From Candidatus Zixiibacteriota bacterium (GTDB taxonomy: Bacteria > Zixibacteria > MSB-5A5 > JAABVY01 > JAHJOQ01), in assembly GCA_024275215.1 (NCBI GenBank), contig JAJRZO010000152.1, positions 1 through 5,756 on the forward strand: 5,756 nt of DNA, in the 5' to 3' direction. The notes beneath the pieces were generated by a model, which saw only the letters and a list, made by a program, of their open reading frames with translations, ran no database searches and was not told the DNA's origin. Positions within the stretch are counted from its first letter, which is position 1. Every line of letters begins with the position of its first letter. Both the position numbers and the translations under genes were made by a program. This document shows positions 5,052-5,756 of the stretch, one piece after another.

Positions 5052-5741
5052 ATGGCGGCTTATAACGACTTAAATGAAAATGTCGCACGGGTAAGAAGCG
5101 ACATCAGAGACTGTCTCGAACGCTCCGAAAGAGCGGGAAATAACGTTGTATTAGTCGCTGTAACAAAGACTCTTCCACCGGAGGCGGTGGAAGCCGCCGT
5201 AAGAGTTGGGTTGACTGATGTCGGCGAAAGCAGGGTGCAGGAGACAGCATCGAAAAGACCAGCGGTGAAAGCTGACTGCAGATGGCACCTGATCGGGCAC
5301 TTGCAGAAGAACAAGATCAGTAAGGCGTTAAAACTTTACGATATGATCCAGTCGATCGATTCGTATGAGCTTGCTGCCGCCATTGATGCACGAGCCGGGA
5401 AACCTGTTGAAATCCTGTTGCAGGTTGATTCATCAGGTGAAGAGACCAAGTTCGGAATCGACCCTGATGACCTGAGACATGTCGCAGAGCAAATAGCTCG
5501 GCTCGAAAAGATAAGGATCAAAGGACTTATGACCATCGGACCATTGACCGATGACAGACAAAGGATAAGACATAGTTTCAGAGCAACCAGATCGCTGTTC
5601 GACAAACTGCGTGATGCCGATATTCCAAACTGCGATATGAAGTACCTGTCGATGGGTATGAGCGGTGACTACATGATTGCAGTCGAGGAAGGCAGCAACA
5701 TGGTCAGAATCGGAACAGCTCTTTTCGGTAAACGAGGTTGA
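5052..5741 (+). CDS. yggS: YggS family pyridoxal 5'-phosphate homeostasis protein (PLPBP)
   Basis: A cytoplasmic 229-residue protein, the normal length of the family, which binds PLP through a Schiff base and buffers free PLP for vitamin B6 and amino-acid homeostasis without known catalysis of its own. The TIM-barrel-type motifs appear in order: VAVTKT with the PLP lysine at Lys39, VGESRVQE (57-64), WHLIGHLQKNK (78-88), SIDS (101-104), VDSSGEETKFG (125-135), GLMTIGP (158-164), YLSMGMSGDY (198-207) and MVRIGTALFG (217-226). Family members often have GEN where this one has GES (58-60), a tolerated variant. The ATG at 5052 gives the family-typical N-terminus. An in-frame TTG at 4971 would add 27 residues unlike the family. 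No clear Shine-Dalgarno precedes the ATG. A further gene starts two bases after the stop, suggesting an operon. Confidence 0.96.
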   Translation: MAAYNDLNENVARVRSDIRDCLERSERAGNNVVLVAVTKTLPPEAVEAAVRVGLTDVGESRVQETASKRPAVKADCRWHLIGHLQKNKISKALKLYDMIQSIDSYELAAAIDARAGKPVEILLQVDSSGEETKFGIDPDDLRHVAEQIARLEKIRIKGLMTIGPLTDDRQRIRHSFRATRSLFDKLRDADIPNCDMKYLSMGMSGDYMIAVEEGSNMVRIGTALFGKRG

Positions 5742-5743
5742 AT

Positions 5744-5756
5744 ATGAAAGAATCAC
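5744..5756 (+). CDS. Start of a gene directly downstream of yggS (partial, runs off the right edge)
   Basis: ATG at 5744 lies two bases after the yggS stop, preceded by GAGG (5734-5737) at a good 6-base spacing. Only MKES can be read before the window ends, so the product cannot be named. In other bacteria yggS is often followed by proC, yggT, sepF or divIVA-type genes, which would be the first candidates to test. The tight spacing suggests co-transcription, with possible translational coupling. Confidence 0.5.

Overview
The window looks like chromosomal DNA from an uncultured bacterium of the FCB-like candidate phyla, with Zixibacteria as my best guess. Three things suggest this. The secreted protease ends in a paired dockerin module of the 'VYLINYIFGGGPAPDP' type. 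A surface-protein relic carries the LTDxxGxPVxDGTYSV and DPEMTPRQRLTSAPYA signatures that I associate with those genomes. Secreted, signal-peptide-bearing modular proteins sit next to an ordinary housekeeping gene. This is an inference from protein style; the window contains no rRNA or marker gene that proves it.

Layout from left to right. (1) 1-926, minus strand: the first 308 codons of a secreted protein with a fungalysin/thermolysin-type (FTP) propeptide, probably a zinc metalloprotease whose catalytic part lies outside the window. (2) 1085-3481, minus strand: a complete 798-residue secreted papain-like (C1A) cysteine protease without a pro-region, followed by a lectin-like domain, a beta-sandwich region and a C-terminal dockerin pair. 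(3) 3482-4059: a 578-base stretch with no convincing gene but unusually many inverted repeats, including two mutually exclusive hairpins near 3608-3650. (4) 4060-4847, minus strand: a surface/fibre-like protein gene broken by a one-base frameshift near 4705, and apparently also missing its central part. (5) 4848-5051: a divergent intergenic region with candidate promoters facing both ways. (6) 5052-5741, plus strand: an intact yggS/PLPBP-family gene for pyridoxal-phosphate homeostasis. (7) From 5744: the first codons of a gene directly behind yggS, in a probable operon.

Functionally, the two minus-strand protease genes look like an export and degradation module: both have Sec signal peptides, and one has carbohydrate-binding and dockerin-type accessory domains. 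The yggS gene is unrelated housekeeping. I found no convincing CRISPR array, tRNA, rRNA, complete insertion sequence or defence system. The items most worth checking are the broken surface gene, the hairpin-rich intergenic region, the unusual active-site loop of the C1A protease, and a pair of similar terminal-repeat-like sequences at about 4012-4036 and 4945-4969.
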